Below, one piece after another: positions 8,353 to 16,841 of a stretch of DNA of 64,000 nucleotides. Below the pieces are notes generated by a model, which searched no databases, was not told the origin of the DNA, and saw only the letters and a program-made list of their open reading frames with translations. Source of the stretch: Paenibacillus oceani (lineage in GTDB: Bacteria; Bacillota; Bacilli; Paenibacillales; NBRC-103111). The position numbers and the translations under genes are program-made. Location: positions 19,160 through 83,159 of the forward strand of contig NZ_JACXJA010000045.1 of assembly GCF_014705615.1 (NCBI RefSeq). Reading direction: 5' to 3'. The first letter of the stretch is position 1. The number at the start of each line of letters is the position of its first letter.

Positions 8353-9031
8353 ATGGCTAGACGCCCCGTCATCTTGATCCACGGCTGGCGGCCTCAAGAA
8401 GCTGATCAGCGACGCCGGGACGGACGGGACCGTACGATGGGCAGGCTGCGCGCTGAACTCTCGGAAAATCGTCCTCGATCTGGACAAGCACAAAGAGATG
8501 CAAGAGCGGATCTCTATCACGAATTGTTGCAATGTCGACATTCCGTTTATTCCGGTCGAAGGAGCGAATCACGGCACGATTCTCCGCGAGCCATCCGACG
8601 AACGGGGCGAACCGGTACCGGACTATTATGTACAGCTTGAAGGCCGGCGGCATCACGGCGGGTCGGAAGAGCTCCAATACTTTGATGTAGACATGCATGC
8701 GTATAGCGGCGATACGAGCCTGCGGAATTTTCATGTCAATCTGGAAGAGCTGAAGCCCGGCTCCCTCCAAAGCCTGATTCTGCGCGTGATCGCCTCTTCC
8801 GGCTCATCGTTCGTTACGTATCACGGCATCTCTGGCGATACAAATGGCGGACAGCAGCCATACGACGCGGACGGCACGTGGCATGCGGCTTTGGATTTGT
8901 CGCCCCTGCTCGGCGATACGGAAGTTAAATTTTTTCACCCGTTTACAACAACACTCGTCGAGCTCCGGCTCAACCGGGAACCGCTCCCGCTAACCGGCCC
9001 CAACAAAGTGTGCTGGTTCGATCAGGCGTGA
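8353..9031 (+). pseudogene. Esterase/lipase-like alpha/beta hydrolase with large internal deletion
   Basis: A strong ribosome site (AGGAGGAG at 8341) precedes ATG-coded MARRPVILIHGW, the N-terminal strand and oxyanion-hole HG motif of a lipase-like hydrolase. Directly after GGCTGG at about 8388 the frame changes and the sequence continues with LISDAGTDGTVRWAGCALN (region carrying the catalytic Asp) and VEGANHGTIL (catalytic His), then a beta-rich C-terminal part to the stop at 9031. The central part with the nucleophile-elbow Ser is missing. The joined parts are in different frames, so the gene is dead. The intact family is a secreted or cytosolic esterase of about 450 residues. Confidence 0.75.
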
Positions 9032-9054
9032 AGCGGCCGGCTTACCACCGTTAA

Positions 9055-9118
9055 CCGCAAAAATCGTCCTGTGAAGGGTATACCGCTCTAGCTCCTGTGC
9101 CCCTTCAGAGGACGATTT
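9055..9118. terminator. Long inverted repeat, terminator for the DUF2935 gene
   Basis: AAATCGTCCT-g-TGAAGGG and CCCTTCA-g-AGGACGATTT arms flank a 20-odd-base loop (9061-9118). On the minus strand it ends in T5, 30 bases after the stop at 9149. The plus-strand side lacks a good T run. Confidence 0.75.
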
Positions 9119-9148
9119 CCAGGTTATACACTCCGGCTCATGCAACCG

Positions 9149-9973
9149 TCAATCCATGATCAGTTCATGTGCGGCAGGAACCGGCTTTCCCGTTAAACTG
9201 TTTTCGAACATATCGATCAGAAACAGAAAACGTTCGGCTTCGCGGAACACGTGATCCGCAAGCAGCGGATGAATGATGCTTTTGATCCGGCATGCTTCGA
9301 TTAATTCGTGCGCCGTCTTCTTGAAATCGCGCAGTGACTTGACCGAGAACCGGTTTTGATCGAGAAACTGATCGAGCAGCGGTGCGGTCTGCGACTGGGG
9401 CCTCATCGATTCCAAATCTTTGGCCTGGAACAGCAGTTGGTCGAAATCGTGGCTGAATTCGTTCGCCTGCTGCACCAGCTTCCGCTCGGAAGGATCGAGC
9501 AGATGGCTGATAAATTTGGCATGATCGGCCATAATTCGCAGAAAGAACACATTTTCATCGATAATCGCATCAGGCAGCGGTTCCAGTCTACCGGTGTTCA
9601 GCTCGGCCAGCCGGTTTCTGAAATAGTTGGCTTCCCTGCTCACATGATCGACCAGCAGCGGGAAATTGTTCGCCCCCGGCAGTTGGCATGTCAGGATTAA
9701 TCCGAGCACTTTTCTTTTGAATGCCCATATGTGGGATACGGCGACATAAGTATCCTCATTGAATGTACGGATCGTCTGCGGATCGGTCCCGGCCGTATAG
9801 CTGTTTGCCCGGTTCTCGATCGACTCGAATATTGCGTAGAACTGGTTGGCTTCCTGGATCAGTTGAATGTCGTCGCACCGGAACCCCAACTTCAAAAACA
9901 AAGAATGCTCCTTCATAATCCGCGACCAAAATCGCACTTCATCCAGCGAACGAGCCACAAATACGTCAGCCAT
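9149..9973 (-). CDS. DUF2935 family protein
   Basis: A 274-residue all-helical protein recognisable as DUF2935: two repeated four-helix units, each starting with an EVRFWSRIMKEHSLFL- or NVFFLRIMADHAKFI-type helix in which conserved Glu/His residues could bind metal. The second unit begins near residue 140. Family function is unknown; structures in the family are ferritin-like bundles. Start ATG at 9973 has GGGAGG 9 bases upstream. Monocistronic, followed by the hairpin at 9055-9118. Confidence 0.85.
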   Translation of the reverse strand: MADVFVARSLDEVRFWSRIMKEHSLFLKLGFRCDDIQLIQEANQFYAIFESIENRANSYTAGTDPQTIRTFNEDTYVAVSHIWAFKRKVLGLILTCQLPGANNFPLLVDHVSREANYFRNRLAELNTGRLEPLPDAIIDENVFFLRIMADHAKFISHLLDPSERKLVQQANEFSHDFDQLLFQAKDLESMRPQSQTAPLLDQFLDQNRFSVKSLRDFKKTAHELIEACRIKSIIHPLLADHVFREAERFLFLIDMFENSLTGKPVPAAHELIMD

Positions 9974-10053
9974 CTCACATGTCCTCCCCGAATTGCCATT
10001 TCCCCCACATCATATGTGCGAATGCCTATTTGGTTAACGCTTCGGACAGGCCC

Positions 10054-10088
10054 AAAAAAGCCCCGGCGTCCTGGACACGGACCGGGGT
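10054..10088 (-). terminator. Terminator of the LysR gene
   Basis: Minus strand CCCCGG ... CCGGGG stem followed by CTTTTTT, about 40 bases after the stop at 10129. Confidence 0.85.
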
Positions 10089-10128
10089 CTGCTGGAATCT
10101 GGTGTTTAGCTTTCGCCTGCATGCGATC

Positions 10129-11010
10129 TTAGCGCTCAAAAAATTCAATCAGCCACCCGGTTAGCTGCTTCTGGGCAGCGCTGATAAACCGGTCCGAACG
10201 ATGGACCAGCTCCAGGTGACGGACAGGCGGACGGTCGGTGATCGGAATCGCCAGCAGTTCGTATTGCTCCGGCCCCCGTTTCAGCAGACTTTGCGGTTGA
10301 ATCGTCGCGCCGATATTGGCTTTGACGAGCTGCAGCAGCGAAGAAGCCGTCGTCGTCTCCATGACGGTCGAGATGTGAAATCCTTCCTCCCTGCACGCCT
10401 TCTCTACCAGCTCGCGCCCCAGGAACCCTCTCGGATACATCACCAGCGGCAGTGGCTCCACTTCGCGCAGCTTCACTTCCTTCCGTCCCGCCAGCGGATG
10501 GGAGCGGTTAACCACCAGTTCGTAGGGCTCGGAGCGAAGCGCAATTTGAGTTAACCGGTTGTCCGGAGTATTCCTCACGCCGATTCCGAGATCCACGGTA
10601 TTGTCCAACACTTCCTCCTGAATCCGCAGCGTGGAGATCGCCTGAAGCTGCGTGGACGGGAAGTGCTGATGAAAATGAATAAACAGAGGCACAAGCAGGA
10701 AGTCCAGATCGGAAGGAAGAACGCCGAGCCGAACCGTCCCGCCTCCGCCCCGCAACAATTCCTGAATCGATTGTTTGGCATCGTGTTCGGCTTGAAGCAT
10801 TTTCTCCCCGTATACAAGCAGCAGCTTGCCGGCTTCGGTCAGCACGATTTTTTTGCCGATCCGGTCAAACAGCGGCATACCGAGCTCGTCTTCCAGCACG
10901 CGGATTTGTTGACTTAGAGTTGGCTGGCTGATCCCGAGCTCGTTTGCCGCTTTAGTAAAATGAAGATGATCGCAAACGGCTAAAAAATATTGAATTTGCC
11001 GGGTATCCAT
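10129..11010 (-). CDS. LysR family transcriptional regulator
   Basis: A 293-residue LysR regulator: winged helix-turn-helix at residues 1-60 (FTKAANELGISQPTLSQQIRVLEDELGMPLFDR) followed by a helical linker and a periplasmic-binding-protein-like effector domain from about residue 90 (VRLGVLPSDLDFLLVPLF). The closest recognisable type is CynR-like. It is divergent from a CynX/NimT-type transporter at 11135, and the 124-base spacer holds a nested palindrome that is probably its operator. Confidence 0.9.
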   Translation of the reverse strand: MDTRQIQYFLAVCDHLHFTKAANELGISQPTLSQQIRVLEDELGMPLFDRIGKKIVLTEAGKLLLVYGEKMLQAEHDAKQSIQELLRGGGGTVRLGVLPSDLDFLLVPLFIHFHQHFPSTQLQAISTLRIQEEVLDNTVDLGIGVRNTPDNRLTQIALRSEPYELVVNRSHPLAGRKEVKLREVEPLPLVMYPRGFLGRELVEKACREEGFHISTVMETTTASSLLQLVKANIGATIQPQSLLKRGPEQYELLAIPITDRPPVRHLELVHRSDRFISAAQKQLTGWLIEFFER

Positions 11011-11021
11011 ATCCTCGCTCC

Positions 11022-11067
11022 ATCAATAGTATTTTTCTATGATTATAATAGAAACGATAGTATTGAT
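11022..11067. promoter_or_regulatory. Nested palindromic LysR operator
   Basis: Outer arms ATCAATA (11022-11028) and TATTGAT (11061-11067) and inner arms TCTAT (11036-11040) and ATAGA (11048-11052) share the same centre at about 11044. It lies midway between the divergent lysR and MFS genes. ATAGTATT also occurs as a direct repeat inside it (11026 and 11057). The symmetry and location fit a LysR-type binding site controlling both genes. Confidence 0.65.
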
Positions 11068-11134
11068 CAATTTTCATTCCTTCTCTATACTCGTAGTTAC
11101 TACTTAACCGCGAAATATAAAGGATGGAGTGCCC

Positions 11135-12307
11135 ATGAGAACCTTTTATTTGCTGGCCGCTATTTTTTTGGCGGCTTTGAATTTACGCCCCGTAATTACA
11201 TCGGTGGCTCCCTTGCTGCAGACGATCCAGGCCAACACGGGAATGAGCGGAGTGGCAGCCAGCTTGCTGACTACGCTTCCCGTATTGTGCATGGGGGTAT
11301 TCGCGGTCGTTGCGACCACGATTCGGGATCGGATCGGTCTCGAACGCACGTTTTTTCTTGCTCTCGCATTGGTTACGGCAGCCACCGTGTTACGCGGACT
11401 TATCGGTTCGGAAACGCTCCTGATCCTGACCGCGGTCGTCGCTGGAATCGGTATCAGTTTGGCCGGACCGCTGCTCTCCGGTTTTATCAAAAAGTATTTC
11501 CCGAACCATCCGGGAATCGTCAGCGTGTATTCCGCCTCGATGACGGTGGGCGCCGCTATGGCTTCTGGCCTGTCGATTCCGGTATACGCCCGGACCGGGA
11601 ACAATCTGCCGCTGACCCTGGCGTGCTGGGCCGTCTTGGGCGTGCTCGCCTTGCTGATCTGGGCGGGGCTCATCCGGAAGCGTAACGAAAACGGACTGCC
11701 GGCGTCCCGCTCCCGCCTTCCCATACGCAGCAAGCGGGCCTGGATGCTCACATTTTTCTTCGGGCTGATGGCCAGCATGTTTTATTCGTTAACCGCATGG
11801 ATTTCGCCGATCGCCCAAAGTCTCGGCTACAGCAAAACAAACGCCGCGCTGCTGCTGACCGTATTTACGCTTGTCCAAATTCCGGTATCGGTGATCGTGC
11901 CCTCGCTGGTCGCCCGTTCCGGGAAACGCCGGCTGTTTCTTATCCTTTGCAGTACATGCGAACTAATCGGCATCCTTCTGCTGTTATCCGGGCTCCCGCT
12001 ATCGGTTGCAGTCGTATGTCTGGGTCTCGGCGCTGGCGGCTTGTTCCCGCTCGCTCTGATGCTGCCGATCGTCGAAACCGACACGGCCGAAGAAGCCGGC
12101 AGCTGGTCGGCGATGTCGCAATGCGGCGGTTACGTCATCGGCTCGGCCGGACCGTTTGCCATCGGCCTGCTGCACGATGCATACAACAGCTTTCTCCCCG
12201 CTTTTCTGATGATGCTGGCGGTTATCCTGGTTATGATCGGCATCCAGTGGCGCATCGGCGACAAAGTCCGGCCGGTGTTGTCTCTACAGGCCGCCGGAAG
12301 CCGGTAA
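11135..12307 (+). CDS. CynX/NimT family MFS transporter
   Basis: A 390-residue, 12-segment membrane protein. The opening AALNLRPVITSVAPLL is the hallmark of the CynX/NimT (YycB/YeaN) branch of the MFS, implicated in cyanate, nitroimidazole or other anion-like substrates. ATG at 11135 has GGAG 5 bases upstream; an in-frame GTG at 11129 overlaps that ribosome site and is less likely. Divergent from the LysR regulator, its probable controller. Substrate unknown. Confidence 0.85.
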   Translation: MRTFYLLAAIFLAALNLRPVITSVAPLLQTIQANTGMSGVAASLLTTLPVLCMGVFAVVATTIRDRIGLERTFFLALALVTAATVLRGLIGSETLLILTAVVAGIGISLAGPLLSGFIKKYFPNHPGIVSVYSASMTVGAAMASGLSIPVYARTGNNLPLTLACWAVLGVLALLIWAGLIRKRNENGLPASRSRLPIRSKRAWMLTFFFGLMASMFYSLTAWISPIAQSLGYSKTNAALLLTVFTLVQIPVSVIVPSLVARSGKRRLFLILCSTCELIGILLLLSGLPLSVAVVCLGLGAGGLFPLALMLPIVETDTAEEAGSWSAMSQCGGYVIGSAGPFAIGLLHDAYNSFLPAFLMMLAVILVMIGIQWRIGDKVRPVLSLQAAGSR

Positions 12308-12384
12308 ATCCTGCGTCCCACGCTAGTGACATAAGAAGAGGCTGTCTCCGAAGTGTCGTATGACATGGGAGCCGATTTTCAGAC

Positions 12385-12432
12385 AAAAGGACCTCAAGTC
12401 CCACTGTAACGTGGAGACTGAGGTCCTTTTTC
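12385..12432 (+). terminator. Terminator of the CynX-type transporter
   Basis: AAAGGACCTCA ... TGAGGTCCTTTTT with further pairing of GTC/GAC inside the arms, about 80 bases after the stop at 12307. Confidence 0.8.
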
Positions 12433-12499
12433 TCGAGAAACATCGGTTATGAGCGGGGCAACAAAAATCGCAAATGTACTTTTGTGACTTCACAAATTG

Positions 12500-12677
12500 G
12501 AGTCTCTGGCACCCCCTATTTTCGGACTTTTGGGACGAGAGGGACAAATAGAGGTGGTTTGCACCCCTTATTTCAGCCAACTGATGGGGTGTGCACACTT
12601 TTCGCGGATTTAGCAGCTTCAAACCGCTCTTATTCCGTGTCCAAGCGGGTTTTCGGACAAAATAGAAGGTATAAACC
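12500..12677. repeat. Dispersed intergenic repeat, copy 2 (first copy at 970-1150)
   Basis: Shares with copy 1 the blocks AGTCTCTGGCACCCCCTAT, GGTTTGCACCCCTTATTT (here 12556-12573) and AAACCGCTCTTATT, in the same order and at nearly the same spacing. It ends with an imperfect inverted copy of the second block at 12659-12677. It lies between two terminators, with no gene in it. Confidence 0.7.
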
Positions 12678-12692
12678 ACCCTTATCCTCCTC

Positions 12693-12743
12693 AAAAAAAA
12701 GGAGAAAAAGGTGAGCCGACAAGCACGGACACACTTTTTCTCC
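12693..12743 (-). terminator. Terminator of the 2-hydroxyacid dehydrogenase gene
   Basis: Minus strand GGAGAAAAAG ... CTTTTTCTCC stem followed by a T8 run, directly downstream of the stop at 12765. Confidence 0.85.
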
Positions 12744-12764
12744 ACATATGACGGACAAGTTCCA

Positions 12765-13772
12765 TTAAGCCATCGTTTCCAGCATGTCATACGTCACGTT
12801 GAATTTCAGAGCCTCGCCGTTCAAATACCGCTTACATTCGTCCGCCATATACAACCCCATACGCGCAACCTCACGGCTCATGCTTCCTGCGATATGGGGA
12901 GTCAGAATAACGTTGTCCAGTTGCAGCAGCTCGCTGTCCCTTCGTACCGGCTCCGGGTATGTGACGTCCAGCAGCGCCGTCCGAGTAGGCACCTCCCGCA
13001 GGGCCCGGATCAAGTCCGGCTCTACGACCTGGGCGCCCCGGCCGGTATTGATAAACGTCGCATAAGGCATCATCCGATCGAAATGCTCCTTATTCAAAAT
13101 CCCGAGCGTCGCAGGCAAGTTTGCCAAATGGTTCGAGATCGTATGACAGTTCGCAAACAGATCGACCAGCTCCGACTTGACGACTCCCAGCTTGGCTGCG
13201 CGTTCCTCCGACAAATAAGGATCAAAGACTTCGACCGAGATGCGGTACGCTTGCAGTCTCTCGATGACCATGCTGCCGATCATGCCTGCGCCGAGTATGC
13301 CGACTTTCGCGCCGTAGTTGCCCGGATACTGGTCCGCCAGCATTCTCGACGTCAAGTGATCGGATTTGCACATCGCGGCCGACTGGAAAAATCCTTTATT
13401 CGCCAATACGATTTGAGCTGCCGTGTACTCCGCGACGGGAACCGCATTCGCCGCCCATGCGCTGACGACGGTTACCCCGCAAGCCATAAAAGGACGAGCG
13501 AACGTTTGCACCGATCCCGCCCCATAAAACAATACCCGCAATTTCGGCAAGTACCGCTTGATTTCCTCCTCGGTAAAACGCGGAACCCCCCATGTCGAGA
13601 AAGCGATCTCCACGTCCCGAAGCTCGGACTCGAAAGACTCGATGTTTTTGTGGTTCACAGGCTCCGCCATAAATTCGAGAATCCCGTCCATTTGTTCGTA
13701 GAAACCGCTGTCATATACTTGCGTTCGTTTCCCGTTGTCATCCGATCCCAAAAAAACCGCTCTATTACTCAC
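12765..13772 (-). CDS. D-isomer-specific 2-hydroxyacid dehydrogenase
   Basis: A 335-residue NAD-dependent dehydrogenase. The Rossmann motif is GAGMIGS at 161-167, with D184 (VFDPY) as the likely NAD-selecting acid. The catalytic residues of the family are seen: R245 in NTGRGAQV, E274 in YPEPVRRDS and H293 in TPHIAGSMSR. The C-terminal segment returns to the substrate domain. The start is a GTG with GGGGAG about 10 bases upstream. It would interconvert a 2-keto acid and its D-2-hydroxy acid. Substrate not identifiable; single gene with its own terminator. Confidence 0.9.
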   Translation of the reverse strand: MSNRAVFLGSDDNGKRTQVYDSGFYEQMDGILEFMAEPVNHKNIESFESELRDVEIAFSTWGVPRFTEEEIKRYLPKLRVLFYGAGSVQTFARPFMACGVTVVSAWAANAVPVAEYTAAQIVLANKGFFQSAAMCKSDHLTSRMLADQYPGNYGAKVGILGAGMIGSMVIERLQAYRISVEVFDPYLSEERAAKLGVVKSELVDLFANCHTISNHLANLPATLGILNKEHFDRMMPYATFINTGRGAQVVEPDLIRALREVPTRTALLDVTYPEPVRRDSELLQLDNVILTPHIAGSMSREVARMGLYMADECKRYLNGEALKFNVTYDMLETMA

Positions 13773-13874
13773 GCACTATCTGCTCCCCTCAAGTTGGATA
13801 CTATCAGCGCTTATGAGGCTTGACCGCAAAAGTTTAACCCAAAATCAGCAAAAAAGGAAGAGCCCCCGGTAATA

Positions 13875-14726
13875 TTAAGAGCTCCCCAGCAGCGGAATCA
13901 GATGGCGGATCGGGATGGCCAGCCCCATCTTCTCCTTCTCTCCGCCAAGTTCAACTTGTGTAGTTGCAAATACGACTCCGATCACTTCGCCGTTTTCGTT
14001 AATGACCGGACTGCCGCTATTGCCTTTGTAGATCGGAGCACGGAGAGCCATCGCCTTCACATCCAGACCCTGCACCGGGATCTCGCCAACGATCGTTCCC
14101 TGGTTTGCGATATGGTTGAAAAATAGCGGATTGCCGATCACATACACAGGATTGCCGGGCCGCCACTGGGACTCCCGCTCGAGAGGAAGCGCCGGAAGTT
14201 CGGACTCGGGTGATACGATCTTAAGTACAGCCAGGTCGAGAGTCTCTTCACTGATCACAACTTCCGCTTCATGGCTCGCCCCTTCTGAAAAACGGACAAA
14301 CGCTTTCTGCTTTCCGTCGATCACATGATGGTTCGTGACAATATATCCGTCTGGCGATATGACAAATCCGGTGCCTTTTCCATCTTCCGTGCCGACGACG
14401 ACCACGGATTGCTTGTACCGGGCGATCGAATCGTCCTGCGACAGTTTTCTCGAAATCGCCAGAAACTGAATCGCCTGCATATTGTAAAGCATCGGCCAGA
14501 AGGCGACAACATTGCCGAGCATAGCGGCGATAGCTGTGACCGCGATCCATTTTTTCAGGCGCTGTCTCGCTCTCGCTTTGCGTTCGAAGTATGCCCGCTC
14601 TTCGGCTTCATCCGCTTCATCCTCATCCGTGTCGAGAAAGTCCGGCTCTTCCCATACCGGTTCTTCCTCCTTGCCGGTCTCCTCTCTATCGATGTCCCCC
14701 TGAGTACGTTGTTCGCGCTCCTTCAT
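13875..14726 (-). CDS. Membrane-anchored trypsin-like (HtrA/Deg-like) serine protease without PDZ domain
   Basis: A 283-residue protein with a very acidic cytoplasmic N-terminus (residues 10-50), one membrane segment (IAVTAIAAMLGNVVAFW, ~61-77) and an extracellular trypsin-fold domain from ~103. The triad is H134 in TNHHVI, D164 in TLDLAVLK and S237 in KGNSGSPV. Unlike classical HtrA there is no PDZ domain; the protein ends soon after the protease fold. The ATG at 14726 with AGGAGG upstream is preferred over an in-frame ATG at 14783. Probable role: extracytoplasmic protein quality control or regulated cleavage. Confidence 0.85.
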   Translation of the reverse strand: MKEREQRTQGDIDREETGKEEEPVWEEPDFLDTDEDEADEAEERAYFERKARARQRLKKWIAVTAIAAMLGNVVAFWPMLYNMQAIQFLAISRKLSQDDSIARYKQSVVVVGTEDGKGTGFVISPDGYIVTNHHVIDGKQKAFVRFSEGASHEAEVVISEETLDLAVLKIVSPESELPALPLERESQWRPGNPVYVIGNPLFFNHIANQGTIVGEIPVQGLDVKAMALRAPIYKGNSGSPVINENGEVIGVVFATTQVELGGEKEKMGLAIPIRHLIPLLGSS

Positions 14727-14842
14727 CTGCTCCTCCTGTCCGCCGTCTGCCTTCTGTCGTCTATTATCTGTTGTCTGTCGCAAGTTACCGAATATTATAC
14801 CATGAACCTGTCCACTCCGGTCTCTTCCTTTCGTATCAATAG

Positions 14843-14931
14843 AAAAACCGTCCGTAAAAGAGCGGACGGTCGTTGATGTGCAATCCCAGACGCTAGTGCA
14901 TTGGAGGGAACGGATACCTTCGCTCCAGCCG
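14843..14931 (-). repeat. Hairpin-bearing intergenic repeat, copy A; terminator of the VOC pseudogene
   Basis: Minus strand hairpin ACCGTCCG ... CGGACGGT (14847-14870) followed by T5, serving as terminator for the VOC pseudogene upstream. The hairpin plus the following 60 bases recur at 26961-27060, with shared TTGA.GT.CAA, CCCA.ACGCTA and CCTTCGCTCCAGCCG blocks. Confidence 0.65.
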
Positions 14932-14979
14932 ATTGCCGCAGCAATCTGCCGTTTCCCCTTCCCGGTCGCCGCATTTCGC

Positions 14980-15387
14980 TTACTGCAAGCTTAACTGCCA
15001 CGAAACTCCGAACGGATCTGCGACCCAGCCGAACTGTTTGGCGAACGGATACGCCTGAAGCGGCATCAACACTACGCCGCCTTGCGACAACGTTTCGAAG
15101 ACACGGCTTATTTCCGCTTCCGATTCGCAATTCACATAGATGGAGATTCCCGGCGAGAAGGTCCACTCGTGCTTGACAGGACTGTCGATGCACATGAACG
15201 TTTGACCGTTCAACAGGAAGGTGCCATGCATTACACTGCCTTCCTTCCCGGGGCCTTCACCCCCCCCGTATCAGGTTATATTCATAATTTGTGAATGCTC
15301 GAATAACGAGGTATACAGATTCATCGCTTCCTCGGCTCGTCCGTCAAACGTAAAAAACGGAACAAACTTATTGCCTGGTATCGTCAT
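14980..15387 (-). pseudogene. VOC (PhnB/YjdN-like) family protein with premature stop
   Basis: From a good start (ATG at 15387 with AGGAGA upstream) the minus strand reads MTIPGNKFVPFFTFDGRAEE, a typical PhnB/YjdN-type VOC start. At codon 39 a TGA (15271-15273) stands where the family has Arg-Tyr-Gly. The same frame then continues without shift through NGQTFMCIDSPVKHEW, QGGVVLMPLQAYPFAK and FGWVADPFGVSWQL to the stop at 14980. A single CGA-to-TGA change would explain it. Otherwise the reading frame is intact over 135 codons, so inactivation looks recent, or it is a sequencing error. Confidence 0.8.
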
Positions 15388-15676
15388 CTTGTTGGTCTCC
15401 TCTTATCAAGAATATGTATTCCTAATACTCAACCACAGAGTTAAACATAAAAACATGATCCTTGTACATATCAGCCATTCGGTAAAGTATGGACATAAAG
15501 CAGCTTTACTTGTATTTCCTTGGCTAGCCGGATTTATTCGTAAAAAGTCCGGTTCCGCCCTGCCCGACTGACTGCTGAAAACTCAAGTGAGCGACTCGCA
15601 AAACGAACGATGCCGCCCTCCGGTAGTGGCGAACGTACGCGCGCAATCTACACGTGTATCCACACGATTGATCCGG

Positions 15677-16066
15677 CTAGATCGGGTTCAACTCACTAGG
15701 CAATTCCTGCTCCGACATCCAACTGTCAGGATTCGATGGAATAGATCCGGATTGGCCAGCGATATGCCATGCCCGACTTTCGGGATCGCATATCCGGTAC
15801 CGTTCGGGTGGCTCTGTGCACGAAGTTTCGCGGATTCGAGCATCGCTTTTTTCTCCTTGCCCCCGACCAGAACTAACAGGTTGGCACCACTACGCGTGTA
15901 ACCGTGTGGAATCCCGAACGACATGTTCTCTTCCAATACCGTAAGCAGGTCCGTTTTGGAAATAGCGGACCTGCTTGTCCCACATCCAACCGCTTACCCC
16001 TCCTCCATGCAGAAAGACAAGCAGCGGCTTGTTGGAATCGCCTGCTTCCTTCACATATAGGTTCAT
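15677..16066 (-). pseudogene. Alpha/beta hydrolase remnant with internal deletion and frameshifts
   Basis: The start (ATG at 16066, AGAGGGA upstream) encodes MNLYVKEAGDSNKPLLVFLHGGGVSGWMWDKQ with the oxyanion-hole HGGG. A deletion then removes the core, and in another frame ANLLVLVGGKEKKAMLESA and YAIPKVGHGISLANPDLF (catalytic His in GHG) follow. The tail WMSEQELPSELNPI lies in yet another frame, ending at a TAG at 15677-15679. At least one deletion and two frame changes are needed, so the gene is dead. The intact relatives are MenH-like hydrolases of about 260 residues. Confidence 0.75.
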
Positions 16067-16089
16067 GCTCGTCCCTCTATTCCGATAGG

Positions 16090-16725
16090 TTATATACCCG
16101 CAAACAACTCCTCCAACTCTCGCAAAGCCTCCGCTACATCCCGTTCCGCGTTCAAAGTGCGAATCATGTCGGCCGTAATCGGAGCGCCGGCGTAGATCTG
16201 CTGCACCATTTCAAGCGGCACTGTCATCTCGAAGTAACCCTCCGCCCAATCGGCATAATCTTCCGGCGTTTCAAAGATCGTACCGAGCAGAAAGCCGGAG
16301 CCATCCTCCTCCCCGTCGGGGATTTCTACGTTGCCTTTCCGCCAGACGGAATCTCCGGCTTCCCGCCATAGGCAGAAGGTGACCTCGTCTTTCTCCAGAG
16401 CCTCATCGTCCAGCCAAGCCAGAAGTGCTTCCGGCGTTTCGTCATAAATACCGGTCCATACCTCGTATTCGTCTCCCGCGTGCGGGCTTAAGGCCGACTC
16501 GTGATCGAACCCTTTCATAATAACCCCTTCCGAAGTAAACAAAACAAACAGGTGGTCGCCTGCCCCGTTATCGATCTTCGCCAGCGAAACTTGAGGTGCC
16601 CACTCCACTATATAACTGTGATACCGCAGCCATTCCTCCGGGCAAAGGATCAGATCGAGCGCGGCCAAAGCCATCAGCCGTTTTTTCAAAACATCGGGTT
16701 CAGCAATCGTGTGTAATACCGTCAT
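16090..16725 (-). CDS. Conserved hypothetical protein, acidic, YubB/SMI1-like size
   Basis: A 211-residue soluble, acidic protein with no recognised catalytic motif. It begins MTVLHTIAEPDVLKKRL and contains repeated aromatic-rich stretches (EEWLRYHSYIVEW, GDEYEVWTGIYDE, PEDYADWAEGYFEM). The ATG at 16725 with AAGGAAGG 8 bases upstream is preferred to the in-frame start at 16764. The acidic, Trp/Tyr-rich character resembles SMI1/KNR4 or immunity-type proteins of Firmicutes, but this is only a resemblance. Monocistronic between the hydrolase remnant and the HAD-GNAT gene. Confidence 0.65.
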   Translation of the reverse strand: MTVLHTIAEPDVLKKRLMALAALDLILCPEEWLRYHSYIVEWAPQVSLAKIDNGAGDHLFVLFTSEGVIMKGFDHESALSPHAGDEYEVWTGIYDETPEALLAWLDDEALEKDEVTFCLWREAGDSVWRKGNVEIPDGEEDGSGFLLGTIFETPEDYADWAEGYFEMTVPLEMVQQIYAGAPITADMIRTLNAERDVAEALRELEELFAGI

Positions 16726-16841
16726 CTTGGCAGCCTTCCTTCCATACGACACATCGAGAGCCAAGTGCCGGCCTCCGATTAGCCATCTTCATCCATTTCA
16801 CTTATTCTATCGAATGAATTCTCCACTAGTAATTCCGCCAA

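Noticed and set aside
8136..8372. 78-codon minus-strand open frame
   Set aside because: No ribosome site or family, and it overlaps the ribosome site and start of the esterase pseudogene.
12308..12384. GAGGCTGTCTC..AAGTGT motif resembling insertion-sequence termini
   Set aside because: No matching second end, transposase or target duplication; it is simply the leader of the transporter's terminator region.
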